64,000 nucleotides of DNA from NCBI RefSeq assembly GCF_000420645.1, contig NZ_ATVI01000007.1, positions 426,934 through 490,933 of the forward strand, read 5' to 3'. Below the pieces are notes generated by a model. That model had not been told where the DNA came from. It worked only from the letters and a program-made list of their open reading frames with translations, and did no database searches. Below, in pieces: positions 25,686-34,135 of the stretch (position 1 is the stretch's first letter; every line of letters starts with the position of its first letter). This DNA comes from Nevskia ramosa DSM 11499 (GTDB lineage Bacteria; Pseudomonadota; Gammaproteobacteria; Nevskiales; Nevskiaceae). A program made the position numbers and the translations under genes.

Positions 25686-26426
25686 ATGGATGAGAAAACG
25701 AGTCTGCGCTATCAGCTGATCAGCGCCTGGTGCGGCCCGGCGTTCGTGGTCACCTTCGTCATCTTCTGGCTGATCCTCGGCCACAACCTGCCGAATCCCT
25801 CGCCCAACCTGACGGCCGTGGCGCTCAAGGAGCGTTACCTCGGCAACCTCGGCGAGATCCGCCTCGGCTTCATCATCTCGATGATCACCGTCTGCCTGTA
25901 CATGCCGTGGAGCTGCGTGCTCGCTGGCCAGATGTCGCGCATCGAAGGCAAGAACATGCCGCTGCTGTCCTACCTGCAGCTGATCGGCGGCGCGCTCACG
26001 GTGATGGTCGTTTCGTTCAGCGCGATGTTCTGGGCCGTTGCCGCGTTCCGTCCCGACGCCAGCCCGGAAACTTTCCAGCTGATGACCGATACCGGCTGGC
26101 TCTGCATCGATCTTCAGTACGCCTGCACCACCTTGCAGATGGTTGCCGCGGCCCTGGTCGGCCTCGCCGACAAGAGCAAGGTGCCGCTGTTCCCGCGCTG
26201 GGTCTGCTACCTGACCATCTGGTGCGGCATCAGCTTCTTCCCGGCCAGCCTCACCGGCGTGATGAAGACCGGCCCGTTCGCCTGGAGCGGCGTGCTGAGC
26301 TTCTACTTCCCGTACTTCTGCTGGCTCTGCTGGTACTCCACCGCCAGCATCTTCATGATCAAGGAAATCCGTCGCCGGATGGCCGTCGCCGAGCCGGTTG
26401 GCTCCAGCCGCCTCGCGGCTGCCTGA
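25686..26426 (+). CDS. Six-helix membrane protein of unknown function
   Basis: A 246-aa inner-membrane protein with about six hydrophobic segments, near residues 15-35, 60-80, 98-122, 145-168, 178-198 and 205-230. The segments contain many aromatic residues and Cys (WLCIDLQYACTTLQM, FPYFCWLCWY). There is no ABC, MFS or heme-ligand motif I can recognise. ATG 25686 has GGGGGAGAG upstream. It lies between MarR and the oxidase-like subunit genes, within the catabolic island. Substrate uptake, membrane anchoring of an oxygenase, or an electron-transfer role are all possible; none is shown. Confidence 0.8.
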   Translation: MDEKTSLRYQLISAWCGPAFVVTFVIFWLILGHNLPNPSPNLTAVALKERYLGNLGEIRLGFIISMITVCLYMPWSCVLAGQMSRIEGKNMPLLSYLQLIGGALTVMVVSFSAMFWAVAAFRPDASPETFQLMTDTGWLCIDLQYACTTLQMVAAALVGLADKSKVPLFPRWVCYLTIWCGISFFPASLTGVMKTGPFAWSGVLSFYFPYFCWLCWYSTASIFMIKEIRRRMAVAEPVGSSRLAAA

Positions 26427-26438
26427 TCTAGCGTCCAG

Positions 26439-26470
26439 CTCCCTCCCCCGCCAGCGGGGGAGGGAGTTTG
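26439..26470 (+). terminator. Strong GC hairpin with short T-run
   Basis: CTCCCTCCCCCG pairs with CGGGGGAGGGAG around a CCAG loop (12-bp stem, 26439-26466), followed by TTTG. It lies 12 bp after the membrane protein stop and before the NorE-like gene, so it is a terminator or attenuator separating them. Confidence 0.6.
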
Positions 26471-26499
26471 CTGTTCCTCATCCCGAAGACACTTCTCTC

Positions 26500-27099
26500 A
26501 TGCCAGTCGAGCTGACGGCCCCTGCCTCTGCTGACTCAAAGTCGGCGCTGCGCCTGCCCGGCGATCCCGACATCTGGTTCCTGATCTTTGCCGAGCTGAT
26601 GACTTTCGGCATGTTCTTTGTCGCCTACGTGGGCTATCGGGCGCTCGAAGTCGATCTGTTCAACGAGTCCCAGCTGTCGCTGGACCGGACGCTCGGCGTC
26701 ATCAACACGCTGTTCCTGCTGACCAGTTCATGGGCCGTGGTGACCGCGATCGAATCGGCCCGCAAGAACCAGGTCAAGGCAGTCCCCCGCTATCTGGCAC
26801 TGGCCATCGCGCTCGGTGTCGGCTTCATGGTCATCAAGTATTTCGAGTACTCGGCGAAGTTCGCAGCCGGCATCTCGCTGACCACCAATACCTTCTTCAA
26901 TTTCTATTTCGCGCTGACCATGATCCATCTGGTCCACGTGATCGGCGGCACCATCGTGCTGATCGTGCTGTGGAGCAATGCTCGCCAGGGCAAGTACCAC
27001 GCCGGCAATACCCGCGGCCTGGAGACCGGTGCCAGCTTCTGGCACATGGTCGACCTGCTGTGGATCTTCCTGTTTCCGCTGCTGTATCTGCTTCGCTGA
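26500..27099 (+). CDS. Cytochrome c oxidase subunit III / NorE-like protein
   Basis: A 199-aa heme-copper-oxidase subunit III family protein with five predicted helices. Hallmarks are FAELMTFGMFFVAY in helix 1, YFEYSAKF, MIHLVHVIGGTIVL and ending HMVDLLWIFLFPLLYLL. Length and five-helix form match NorE-like short members more than true CoxC (seven helices). No catalytic subunit I gene is in the window. Start ATG 26500. The next gene encodes the small subunit that normally accompanies NorE. It may support a nitric-oxide reductase or an oxidase elsewhere, or have been recruited to the catabolic island. Confidence 0.85.
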   Translation: MPVELTAPASADSKSALRLPGDPDIWFLIFAELMTFGMFFVAYVGYRALEVDLFNESQLSLDRTLGVINTLFLLTSSWAVVTAIESARKNQVKAVPRYLALAIALGVGFMVIKYFEYSAKFAAGISLTTNTFFNFYFALTMIHLVHVIGGTIVLIVLWSNARQGKYHAGNTRGLETGASFWHMVDLLWIFLFPLLYLLR

Positions 27100-27110
27100 G
27101 GCTGACGCTG

Positions 27111-27401
27111 ATGCCCACCATCCTGCTCAATCCTCACCGCACCTGGCTGATCCTGATCATCGCGACGGCCGCCACCTTCTGGGTGCGCGCCGATGGCCTG
27201 GTCGGCATCACGGCCGGCGCCGCGACTCTGGCGATCGCCGCGATCAAGGGCCGCCTGGTGATCCTCGATTTCATGGAACTGCGCCATGCGCCGAACCCCT
27301 GGCGCAGCGTCATCAGCGGCTGGCTGATGCTGGTCACCGTGCTGCTGATGGTGGTCTATGCCTTCGGCCCCAGCCTGCTGGCTGGCGTCGACAAGCCCTG
27401 A
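27111..27401 (+). CDS. NorF-like / cytochrome c oxidase subunit IV-family small membrane protein
   Basis: A 96-aa protein with three predicted helices (WLILIIATAATFWV, GITAGAATLAIAAIKG, WLMLVTVLLMVVYAFG). The segment IKGRLVILDFMELRHAP is typical of the prokaryotic cytochrome oxidase subunit IV/NorF group (usual K-x-x-x-I-x-D-FMELR). Start ATG 27111 lies 11 bp after the NorE-like stop, so the two form a pair. The 211 bp after it hold no convincing gene. Confidence 0.82.
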   Translation: MPTILLNPHRTWLILIIATAATFWVRADGLVGITAGAATLAIAAIKGRLVILDFMELRHAPNPWRSVISGWLMLVTVLLMVVYAFGPSLLAGVDKP

Positions 27402-27612
27402 AACATGCGGCCCAGCGACCTGCAGAGCGAAGAACGATGCACTGCCGCGTGATCGCGGGAAGCTCGCAGGCGTTCTTCGACAAGCAGGACAAGGGTCGCA
27501 CCGGCACAACGCCAACGCGATCCGAGCCGGCCGTCGACGGAATCGTGGAACATGGCGCGGCGGTGCTCAACCAGCCGCCTCCATCCAACCGATTCTCTTT
27601 CCCGAAATCCCG

Positions 27613-28095
27613 ATGAACCCAAGTACTTGCACTGCTGCCGCCGATCTGCTGGCTGACCCGCGCCTGAAACAGCGAGCCGCCTACGGCCACTGGGTTCACG
27701 AGCACGTGCGCTGGTCCGACACCGACATGGCTGGCCACGCCAACAACCTGGCCTGCGCCGCGTTCGCCGAAACCGGCCGCGCCATCCTGCTGCGCCGCTT
27801 CATGGCGCCGGACGCCGATCCGCGGGCATTGCTGGTGCTCGCCGAATTCCGCATCAAGTATCTGAGCGAAATCTATTGGCCGGCCGAAGTCGACGTCGGC
27901 ACCGGCGTGTCAACGATCGGCAGCCGCTCTTGCCGCATGGTCCAGGGTCTGTTCATCGGTGATCGCTGCGTGTCCGTCGCCGAATCGGTGCTGGTGATGA
28001 TCGACGAAACCACGCGCCGTTCCGCCGACATTCCCCCGACTGTCCGCAGCCTGCTGCTGGACCACGTGATCGTCGCAGCGGGGTGCCATTTCTAG
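27613..28095 (+). CDS. Acyl-CoA thioesterase, 4-hydroxybenzoyl-CoA thioesterase type (hotdog fold)
   Basis: A 160-aa hotdog thioesterase. VRWSDTDMAGHANNLACAAF holds the D-x-x-x-H-xN active site of the 4HBT/YbgC class. LAEFRIKYLSEIYWPAEVDVG is the following strand pair. It probably hydrolyses a short or aromatic acyl-CoA, releasing CoA from a pathway intermediate. Start ATG 27613. It is the last rightward gene of the island; the convergent siderophore receptor follows. Confidence 0.85.
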   Translation: MNPSTCTAAADLLADPRLKQRAAYGHWVHEHVRWSDTDMAGHANNLACAAFAETGRAILLRRFMAPDADPRALLVLAEFRIKYLSEIYWPAEVDVGTGVSTIGSRSCRMVQGLFIGDRCVSVAESVLVMIDETTRRSADIPPTVRSLLLDHVIVAAGCHF

Positions 28096-28163
28096 ATCCC
28101 CTGCGACTGCAGCGCCGGACCGGCCTGCAGTGAGGCAGCGCTGCGCAGACAGACGCCTTGTGC

Positions 28164-30344
28164 TCAGAAGCCGGCGATCAGGCTGACCCGGACGTTGGCC
28201 GGCGCACCCGGCAAGATGTTGTTGTCGGTATGGGCGTTGACGAAGTAGTCCTCGCCCAGCAGGTTCTCGACGTTCAACTGGGCGCGGATCTTCGGGGTCA
28301 GGGTGTAGAAGATCGCGCCGTCGACCCGGGTATAGCCTTCGAGCTTCACCGCATTGCTGGTGGTGGTGTACATCGAGCTGCGGGTGAAGACGCCGACGCC
28401 GGCGCCCCAGGACGGCGTGAAGTCGTAGCGGTTCCACAGCGAGAACGTGTTGTACGGCACGTTCGCGGTTCTCGAGCCGTCGCGAGCGGTGGCGCCGGTG
28501 GTCGCGGTCAGCTTGCTGTCCTGGTAAGCGTAGCCGCCGGCCATGCTCCAGGCCTTGGTGATGTTGCCGCTGACGCCGAGTTCGATGCCCTGGGTCCGCG
28601 CGCCATCGCCGAGCGTGGAGGCATCGCCGGCATTGATCGGCGGCAGGATCACGTTGCTGCGATCGAGCTGGTAGACCGCAATGGTCACCGACAGATCTGG
28701 CCGAAGGTCCCACTTCGCGCCGACTTCATAGTTCTTGTATTCCTCGGGATCGAAGGCCTTGTTGGTCGGCGACAGCGAAGCCAGCTGCTCGCCGGAACGC
28801 GGCAGATAGGACAGCGAGTAGCTCGCATAAAGCGAAGCGACCTCAAGCGGCTTGTAGATCAGGCCAACGCGCGGCGAAACCAGACTGTCCTTGGTGTTGA
28901 TCTCGCGATTCTCCGGCGCCACATCGGTGCGGCGGTTGGTGAAATCGACATTGAACTGATCGAAGCGGACACCGACCACCGCCTCGAACTGCTCGGTGAT
29001 GCGGATCTGGTCCTGGGCATAGACCGCCGCAATCTTGGTAACGCTCGAGTTGTTGCCATCGTTGGCACCGACGACCCAGCCGACCAATGGCTCGGAGATG
29101 TTCGGATCGCTGGCCGAGGCGATGAAGGTGGTATCCGGATTGGCGTCTGCATCCGGGCCATCGGCGAACTGGCCGGTCAGGCGCAGGTTGGCAGTGCGCT
29201 GGCGGCCGAACTCGGCGCCGGCCAGCAGCGTGTGCTGGAAGATGCCGGTACTGAGCTTGTAGATCAGATCGGTCTGGTTGAACAGGTTCTGGCGATCGGT
29301 TGCCGCGAAGTAGGCCTGGATCGGCACCGTGCCGGTCGCGCTGACCGCGCCGCTGGCAAAAACGTTCTGGTAGAACTTGTCGTAGCTGCCGTACAGCGTG
29401 CGGTTGCGCAACGTCAGGTTCGGTGTGAACCGATGTTCGATGCCGACGGTCGTGGTGTTCAGTTCGGTGTCGGTCGGGCTCAGTTTGGGGTTGCCGAAGA
29501 AGGTCGATTCATCAGTCGGAAACGGCTTGCCGTTCTGCGAAGCGATGCCGCGATCGGCGACCCGCTCGTCCCGGAAATACTCGTAGCCGAGCGTCACCAG
29601 GGTGTTCTTGCCGGTGCGCAGCGACAGCGTCGGATTGATGCCATCGCGTTGCAGACTCACGCCGTCGCGATAGGACCCAGAATCCTCCAGCAGCGCGGTG
29701 ATCCGGCCCGATATGTTCTCGTTGAAGCCGGTGCCCAGGTCGACGGTCGCCCGCCTGTTGGCAAAGCTGCCGACCTGCAGGGACATTTCCCGCACTTCGT
29801 CCCAGTTCGCCTGGCGGGTCACGCGGTTGATCACGCCACCGACGCCACCACGGCCGAAGATCATCGCGTTCGGGCCCTTCAGGACTTCGATGCGCTCGAT
29901 GTTGTAGAGATCACGGTAGTACTGCACGTCGTCGCGCATGCCGTTGACGAAGAAATCGGACGTCGAGGCATTGCCGCGGAACACCGGCGTTTCACGATTG
30001 CCCTCGCCCTGCGCCATGACCACGCCCGGCACATAGCGGACGACATCGGCGATGTTCTGGGCGGACTGATCGAGCACCTGCCTGCGGGTCACCACCGTGA
30101 TCGACTGCGGCACGTCGACCAGCGGCGTATCGGTCCTGGTCGCGGTGCTGGTGTTCGAGACGTGATAGCCGTCGTCGATCGTTTCACCCACCACCTGAAC
30201 CGGCGCCAGTTGCACCGGCGCGTCCGTCGCCTGGGCAAATCCTGCGAGAGGACAGCCGCCGAAGGCGACAGCAATGCCGATGGCGAAAGCGGATCGGCGG
30301 GGAATGATGGCTAGACGTTCTTCGTTCATGGCTCGATTCAGCAT
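28164..30344 (-). CDS. TonB-dependent siderophore receptor (Fiu/FhuE-like)
   Basis: An outer-membrane ferric-siderophore receptor of about 726 aa. The signal peptide ends near PLAGFAQA. The plug has VDVPQSITVVTRRQVL, RGNASTSDFFVNGMRDDVQ and IEVLKGPNAMIFGRGGVGG, the TonB-dependent siderophore-receptor signature. The barrel ends in the expected aromatic terminus, VRVSLIAGF. It lacks the STN domain of the receptor at the left edge. The start is uncertain: ATG 30344, ATG 30329 and GTG 30362 are all in frame with weak ribosome sites. A Fur-like site lies about 55 bp upstream. Ligand unknown, perhaps a catecholate. Confidence 0.92.
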   Translation of the reverse strand: MLNRAMNEERLAIIPRRSAFAIGIAVAFGGCPLAGFAQATDAPVQLAPVQVVGETIDDGYHVSNTSTATRTDTPLVDVPQSITVVTRRQVLDQSAQNIADVVRYVPGVVMAQGEGNRETPVFRGNASTSDFFVNGMRDDVQYYRDLYNIERIEVLKGPNAMIFGRGGVGGVINRVTRQANWDEVREMSLQVGSFANRRATVDLGTGFNENISGRITALLEDSGSYRDGVSLQRDGINPTLSLRTGKNTLVTLGYEYFRDERVADRGIASQNGKPFPTDESTFFGNPKLSPTDTELNTTTVGIEHRFTPNLTLRNRTLYGSYDKFYQNVFASGAVSATGTVPIQAYFAATDRQNLFNQTDLIYKLSTGIFQHTLLAGAEFGRQRTANLRLTGQFADGPDADANPDTTFIASASDPNISEPLVGWVVGANDGNNSSVTKIAAVYAQDQIRITEQFEAVVGVRFDQFNVDFTNRRTDVAPENREINTKDSLVSPRVGLIYKPLEVASLYASYSLSYLPRSGEQLASLSPTNKAFDPEEYKNYEVGAKWDLRPDLSVTIAVYQLDRSNVILPPINAGDASTLGDGARTQGIELGVSGNITKAWSMAGGYAYQDSKLTATTGATARDGSRTANVPYNTFSLWNRYDFTPSWGAGVGVFTRSSMYTTTSNAVKLEGYTRVDGAIFYTLTPKIRAQLNVENLLGEDYFVNAHTDNNILPGAPANVRVSLIAGF

Positions 30345-30396
30345 GGGGCGGCGGACCTTCACCCGGCAGGGGTGAAAAAGTTCGCCACGTTACTGA

Positions 30397-30415
30397 ATCG
30401 AATGAGAACGATTTG
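30397..30415 (-). promoter_or_regulatory. Candidate Fur box upstream of siderophore receptor
   Basis: The plus-strand TCGAATGAGAACGATTTGT resembles the Fur consensus GATAATGAGAATCATTATC at most positions. It lies 50-85 bp upstream of the receptor start choices in an otherwise gene-free stretch (30345-30583). The match is by eye; iron repression of the receptor is the expected effect. Confidence 0.5.
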
Positions 30416-30543
30416 TAAACGCGTTTTGAGGAAACGCAAACGCGGGACAGGCTGCAAAAACCAGCGGAGCAAAGGCCTACGAGAAGTCCGTTCACTCGCC
30501 GCTCTTACTGCGGCGTGCGGGTAGCTCGGCTCGAAATCTCCGA

Positions 30544-30564
30544 GCTCAGCCTCGCTGGCTGAGC
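30544..30564 (-). terminator. Hairpin downstream of the PBP7-like gene
   Basis: GCTCAGCC and GGCTGAGC form an 8-bp stem with a 5-base loop, 20 bp after the endopeptidase stop at 30584. No T-run follows on the minus strand, so termination would need Rho. It also separates this gene from the Fur-site region. Confidence 0.35.
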
Positions 30565-30583
30565 GCCGCCCTGATCAGGGCCG

Positions 30584-31678
30584 TCAGGAAGAAGATGCCG
30601 CCGCAGCCGTGGCGATCGGTCCCGGCTGAGCCGGCGCCTTGGCTTCGAGCGCCAGGCGCCGGCGCACGCGGGCGGCATCGGCGTAGCGGGTCAAGGTGCC
30701 GTTGGAGTCGAGGAAGATCATCGCCAGACGGCGGCCTTCGACGGTGACGTGCATCACCAAGCAGCGGCCAGCTTCGTTGGTGAAGCCGGTCTTCTGCAGG
30801 TCGATGTTCCAGTCGCCCTCGGCGCGCACCAGACGATTGGTGTTGCCGAAGGTCAGCGTCCGGCCGTTGGTGTGGACGGTGCTTTCCAGCTGCGTCGTGT
30901 GGCTGCGCATCAGCGGCTGGGCGCGGGCGGCGATCAGCAGGCGATGCAGGTCGCGCGCGGTCGAGACGCTGCGATTGGACAGGCCAGCCGGATCGGCGAA
31001 ATGGGTCGAGTTCATGCCCAGCGACTTGGCCTTAAGGTTCATCGCTGCGATGAAAGCTTCACGGCCGCCGGGATAGTTGCGGCTCAGCGCCATCGCCGCG
31101 CGATTCTCGGACGACATCAATGCCAGCAGCAGCATCTCGTCGCGGGTCAGCTCGGAGCCGACCGCGAGCCGCGAATAGGTGTGCTTTTCGGTATCGACGT
31201 CGGCGCTGCTGATCTCCAGCACCTCGTCCATCGGCAGCTTGGCATCGATCACCACCAGGCCGGTCATCAGCTTGGTCAGCGACGCGATCGGCAGCACGAC
31301 ATCGGGATTCTTCAGCGCCACCGCTTCGCCGCTGTCTTCGTCGATGACCAGGGCTGCGTTCGACTTCAGCACCAGATCGCTGGTCGCGGCCTTGGCCTTG
31401 GCTTTCGCCACGGCCTTGCGCTTGGCCGGGGCGACGGTCGGGCGGCCCTTCGCGGCAGTCTTCGACGAAGCCTTCGCCGCCGTCTTTGGCGGAGCCTTCG
31501 ATTGAGGCGCTTTCGCGCGCTCTGCGACGGTCGCGGCCTGGGCCGGAATCACACAGGCGGCCCAGATCAATGGCAGGACCAGAAACAGCCCGAGAGCAAG
31601 CTTGCGCGGCGCCGGCCGGGCGGAGGAAAGAGTGTTCACTAGGGGATTAAGACCTGAGCCTAGGTTGATGATTCGCAA
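30584..31678 (-). CDS. pbpG: D-alanyl-D-alanine endopeptidase, PBP7 type (S11 family)
   Basis: A 364-aa periplasmic murein endopeptidase/carboxypeptidase. The N-terminus has a hydrophobic signal/anchor (LALGLFLVLPLIWAACVIPAQA), then a Lys/Ala/Pro-rich linker to about residue 100. The catalytic domain has the nucleophile in PIASLTKLMTG (SxxK), then SEN (LMSSENRAAMA), then KTG (QKTGFTNEAG), the full penicillin-binding triad. It probably cleaves cross-links for wall growth. Start ATG 31678. The gene symbol is by family resemblance; DacA-type enzymes are the close alternative, but the lack of a C-terminal amphipathic anchor favours PBP7. Confidence 0.88.
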   Translation of the reverse strand: MRIINLGSGLNPLVNTLSSARPAPRKLALGLFLVLPLIWAACVIPAQAATVAERAKAPQSKAPPKTAAKASSKTAAKGRPTVAPAKRKAVAKAKAKAATSDLVLKSNAALVIDEDSGEAVALKNPDVVLPIASLTKLMTGLVVIDAKLPMDEVLEISSADVDTEKHTYSRLAVGSELTRDEMLLLALMSSENRAAMALSRNYPGGREAFIAAMNLKAKSLGMNSTHFADPAGLSNRSVSTARDLHRLLIAARAQPLMRSHTTQLESTVHTNGRTLTFGNTNRLVRAEGDWNIDLQKTGFTNEAGRCLVMHVTVEGRRLAMIFLDSNGTLTRYADAARVRRRLALEAKAPAQPGPIATAAAASSS

Positions 31679-31741
31679 ACCTTATCAACTTGAGAGGCTG
31701 CTTGTCTTTTACGTTGGTGTGGATGATCGCTGCCGTGTGTC

Positions 31742-31772
31742 GGCTGCCAGCACCTCGAAGGTGCTGGCAGCC
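31742..31772 (-). terminator. Perfect 14-bp stem-loop after the PQQ dehydrogenase gene
   Basis: GGCTGCCAGCACCT, loop CGA, AGGTGCTGGCAGCC. The hairpin lies 26 bp downstream of the dehydrogenase stop (31798) and 64 bp upstream of the endopeptidase start (31678). There is no T-run, yet the stem is unusually stable. It could be a Rho-assisted terminator, an mRNA 3'-end protector or a leader structure. Confidence 0.5.
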
Positions 31773-31797
31773 TTGCGGCAAACGAATCAGCGCAGTC

Positions 31798-33999
31798 TCA
31801 CTTCGCGCTGGCGGCGCCCTCGGCAGGGCTGCCGAGCGCCTGTTTCAGCGCATGCGAGCGCTCGATGATGTACTGGTGGATCGCTTCGACTTCTTCGGGG
31901 TTGAAGCGGCCAGCGAACGACGGCATGCCGCGATCCGACTTCGCTCCGGCGACGATGCCGGCGAAGATCGCGTGCTTCTCCGGCGTCAGGTAGCGCAGAT
32001 CGGGAATCACGCCGCCGCCGACGGCGTTGAGGCCGTGGCACTGCGCGCAGTTGCCGATGAACAGTTCGGCGCCGCGGGCCAGCGTCTTCGCGTCGGCCTT
32101 CACTTCCTGCAGTTCGGGCAGCGGCACCGCTTCATTCTTCGGCGCCGGCAGGCTCGCGGTGCCGCCGATCTTGAAGGTCAGCACCCGCGCTTCCGGACGA
32201 ACCTTGGCGTAGTTCGAAATCGCGCCGCCGATCAGCGGGAACACGCCGCCCCAGCCGGCCATCACGGTGACGTACTGCTCGCCGTCGACTTCATAGCTCA
32301 TCGGCCCGGCCATGACGCCGGAATTGGCCGGCGATTCCCAGAGCTTCTCGCCCTTGTCCGCCGAGTAGGCAACGACGCGGCCATCGGCCGTGCCCTGGAA
32401 CACCAGATTGCCCGCGGTCGCCAAGGTGCCGCCGTTCCAGATGTTGGTGTACGGCTGGCTCCAGACCTGCTTCTGGGCGACCGGGTCCCAGGCGATCAGC
32501 CGGCCCTTGAGCGAGGCGGCGATCTGCTCGATGACCTTCGGATCGGCCGGGATCGGCAGATCGCCACCGATGTTCCAGACGCCTTCACGGTTGTCGAAGC
32601 CCCCACCGTCAGCAACCACCTTGTGCGGCGCCATCATCGAGGCCACTTCCTGCGCCGGGATGTAGACCAGACCGGTCTTCGGACTGAACGACATCGGCTG
32701 CCAGTTGTGCGCGCCGAACGGGCCCGGAGCGACGACCTTCGCCTCCTTGCTCCAGTCGGCCACCTTCTGGTCGACCACCGGCCGGCCGGTCTTCAGATCG
32801 ACGTGCGTGGCCCAGGTGGTCGGCGCGAACTTCTCGGCCGACAGCAGCTTGCCGTCCTTGCGGTCGAGCACGTAGAAGAAGCCGTTCTTCGGTGCATGCA
32901 GCAGCACCTTGCGCAGCTGACCGTCGAGGGTGATGTCGGCCAGGATGATGTTGGCGCAGGCGTCGTAGTCCCAGTTGTCGTTCGGCGTTTCCTGGTAGTG
33001 CCAGGCGTACTCGCCGGTCTCGGCCTTGACCGCGACGATCGACGAGATGAACAGGTTGTCGCCGTTCGGCTCGTCGCGTTCCAGCTTGTTCCAGGACACG
33101 CCGTTGCCGGTGCCGAAATAGATCAGATCGGTCTCCGGGTCGTAGGCGATGGTGTTCCAGACGGTGCCGCCGCCGCCCTGCTTCCAGTACTGCTTGCCGG
33201 TCCAGGTCTTGCGCGCCAGGGTGATCGCCGCGCTTTCGTCCGGCTTCGCGGGATCACCCGGCACGGTGTAGAAGCGCCAGGCCAGCTTGCCCGTGGCAAC
33301 GTCGAACGCGGAGATGTAGCCGCGAGCGTTGTACTCGGCCCCGCCGCTGCCGACCAGCACCAGATTCTTGACCAGCAGCGGCGCACCGGTCAGCGCGAAG
33401 GTGCGGCCGGAACCGTCCTTGGCGTCGACTTCCCAGGCCTTGGTTCCATCCTTGGCGTTGATCGCGATGACTCGGCCATCGAAGGCTGCGACATAGACCT
33501 TGCCCTGACCGATCGCCACGCCGCGATTGACCACATCGCAGCAGGCATTGCCGGACTTCGAGCGCTGCACTTGCGGGTCGTACTTCCACAGCTGCTCGCC
33601 GGTCTTGGCATTGATCGCGTAGACGATGCTGTAGGCGCCAGTGGTGTACATCACGCCGTCGACGACCACGGGCGTGGCTTCCGCACCGCGATCGATGTCG
33701 ACCTTGTAGCTCCAGGCCAGACCCAGCTTGGCGACGTTGCCGGCGTTGACCTTCTCCAGCGGGCTGTAGCGCTGCTCGTTGTAGGTGCGGCCGGTGCTCA
33801 GCCAGTTGCCGGGTTCGCTGTCTCCCGCGGCGATGCGCGCGGTGTCGACCAGCTTCGGCTCCGCCGCTGCTGCCGCTGCCGGTTCGGATGCCAGTTCGGA
33901 TGCAGGGGCAGGCGTGTTGCGCTGGCAGCCAACGCTGAATGCGACGAGGCTGACGAGCGCCAGCTTCGGCAAGGAATTCCAGATGAGGATGTTGTTCAT
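31798..33999 (-). CDS. PQQ-dependent quinohemoprotein dehydrogenase (alcohol/methanol type II)
   Basis: A 733-aa periplasmic eight-bladed propeller dehydrogenase with fused cytochrome c. The N-terminus is a hydrophobic leader ending FSVGCQRN, a possible but non-canonical lipobox, so it may be a lipoprotein. Adjacent cysteines in GNACCDVVNRG form the ring disulfide over PQQ. Trp-rich blade motifs such as GTVWNTIAYDP and NDNWDYDACANIILADI follow. The C-terminal heme site is CAQCH in NCAQCHGLNAVGGG, with Met in RGMPSFAGRF as probable ligand. It probably oxidises a primary or secondary alcohol, passing electrons to cytochrome c. No PQQ synthesis genes are in view. Confidence 0.92.
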   Translation of the reverse strand: MNNILIWNSLPKLALVSLVAFSVGCQRNTPAPASELASEPAAAAAAEPKLVDTARIAAGDSEPGNWLSTGRTYNEQRYSPLEKVNAGNVAKLGLAWSYKVDIDRGAEATPVVVDGVMYTTGAYSIVYAINAKTGEQLWKYDPQVQRSKSGNACCDVVNRGVAIGQGKVYVAAFDGRVIAINAKDGTKAWEVDAKDGSGRTFALTGAPLLVKNLVLVGSGGAEYNARGYISAFDVATGKLAWRFYTVPGDPAKPDESAAITLARKTWTGKQYWKQGGGGTVWNTIAYDPETDLIYFGTGNGVSWNKLERDEPNGDNLFISSIVAVKAETGEYAWHYQETPNDNWDYDACANIILADITLDGQLRKVLLHAPKNGFFYVLDRKDGKLLSAEKFAPTTWATHVDLKTGRPVVDQKVADWSKEAKVVAPGPFGAHNWQPMSFSPKTGLVYIPAQEVASMMAPHKVVADGGGFDNREGVWNIGGDLPIPADPKVIEQIAASLKGRLIAWDPVAQKQVWSQPYTNIWNGGTLATAGNLVFQGTADGRVVAYSADKGEKLWESPANSGVMAGPMSYEVDGEQYVTVMAGWGGVFPLIGGAISNYAKVRPEARVLTFKIGGTASLPAPKNEAVPLPELQEVKADAKTLARGAELFIGNCAQCHGLNAVGGGVIPDLRYLTPEKHAIFAGIVAGAKSDRGMPSFAGRFNPEEVEAIHQYIIERSHALKQALGSPAEGAASAK

Positions 34000-34135
34000 C
34001 GTGAGGCGAGTCTTGGTCCGTGGAGATCGAGCGGCAGGGCCGCGAGCAGCAACATTATCGCAGTGCAGAACCGCAGACCCAAGGCGGACGTGTACTTAAT
34101 CGTCCTTGACGAACGCCGATGAAAATTCACTTGCG

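Noticed and set aside
27437..27616. A 59-codon frame ending at the thioesterase start (ATGA-like overlap)
   Set aside because: The coupling looks attractive, but the peptide has no conserved feature, the ribosome site is weak, and the composition resembles non-coding spacer. Left as unassigned.
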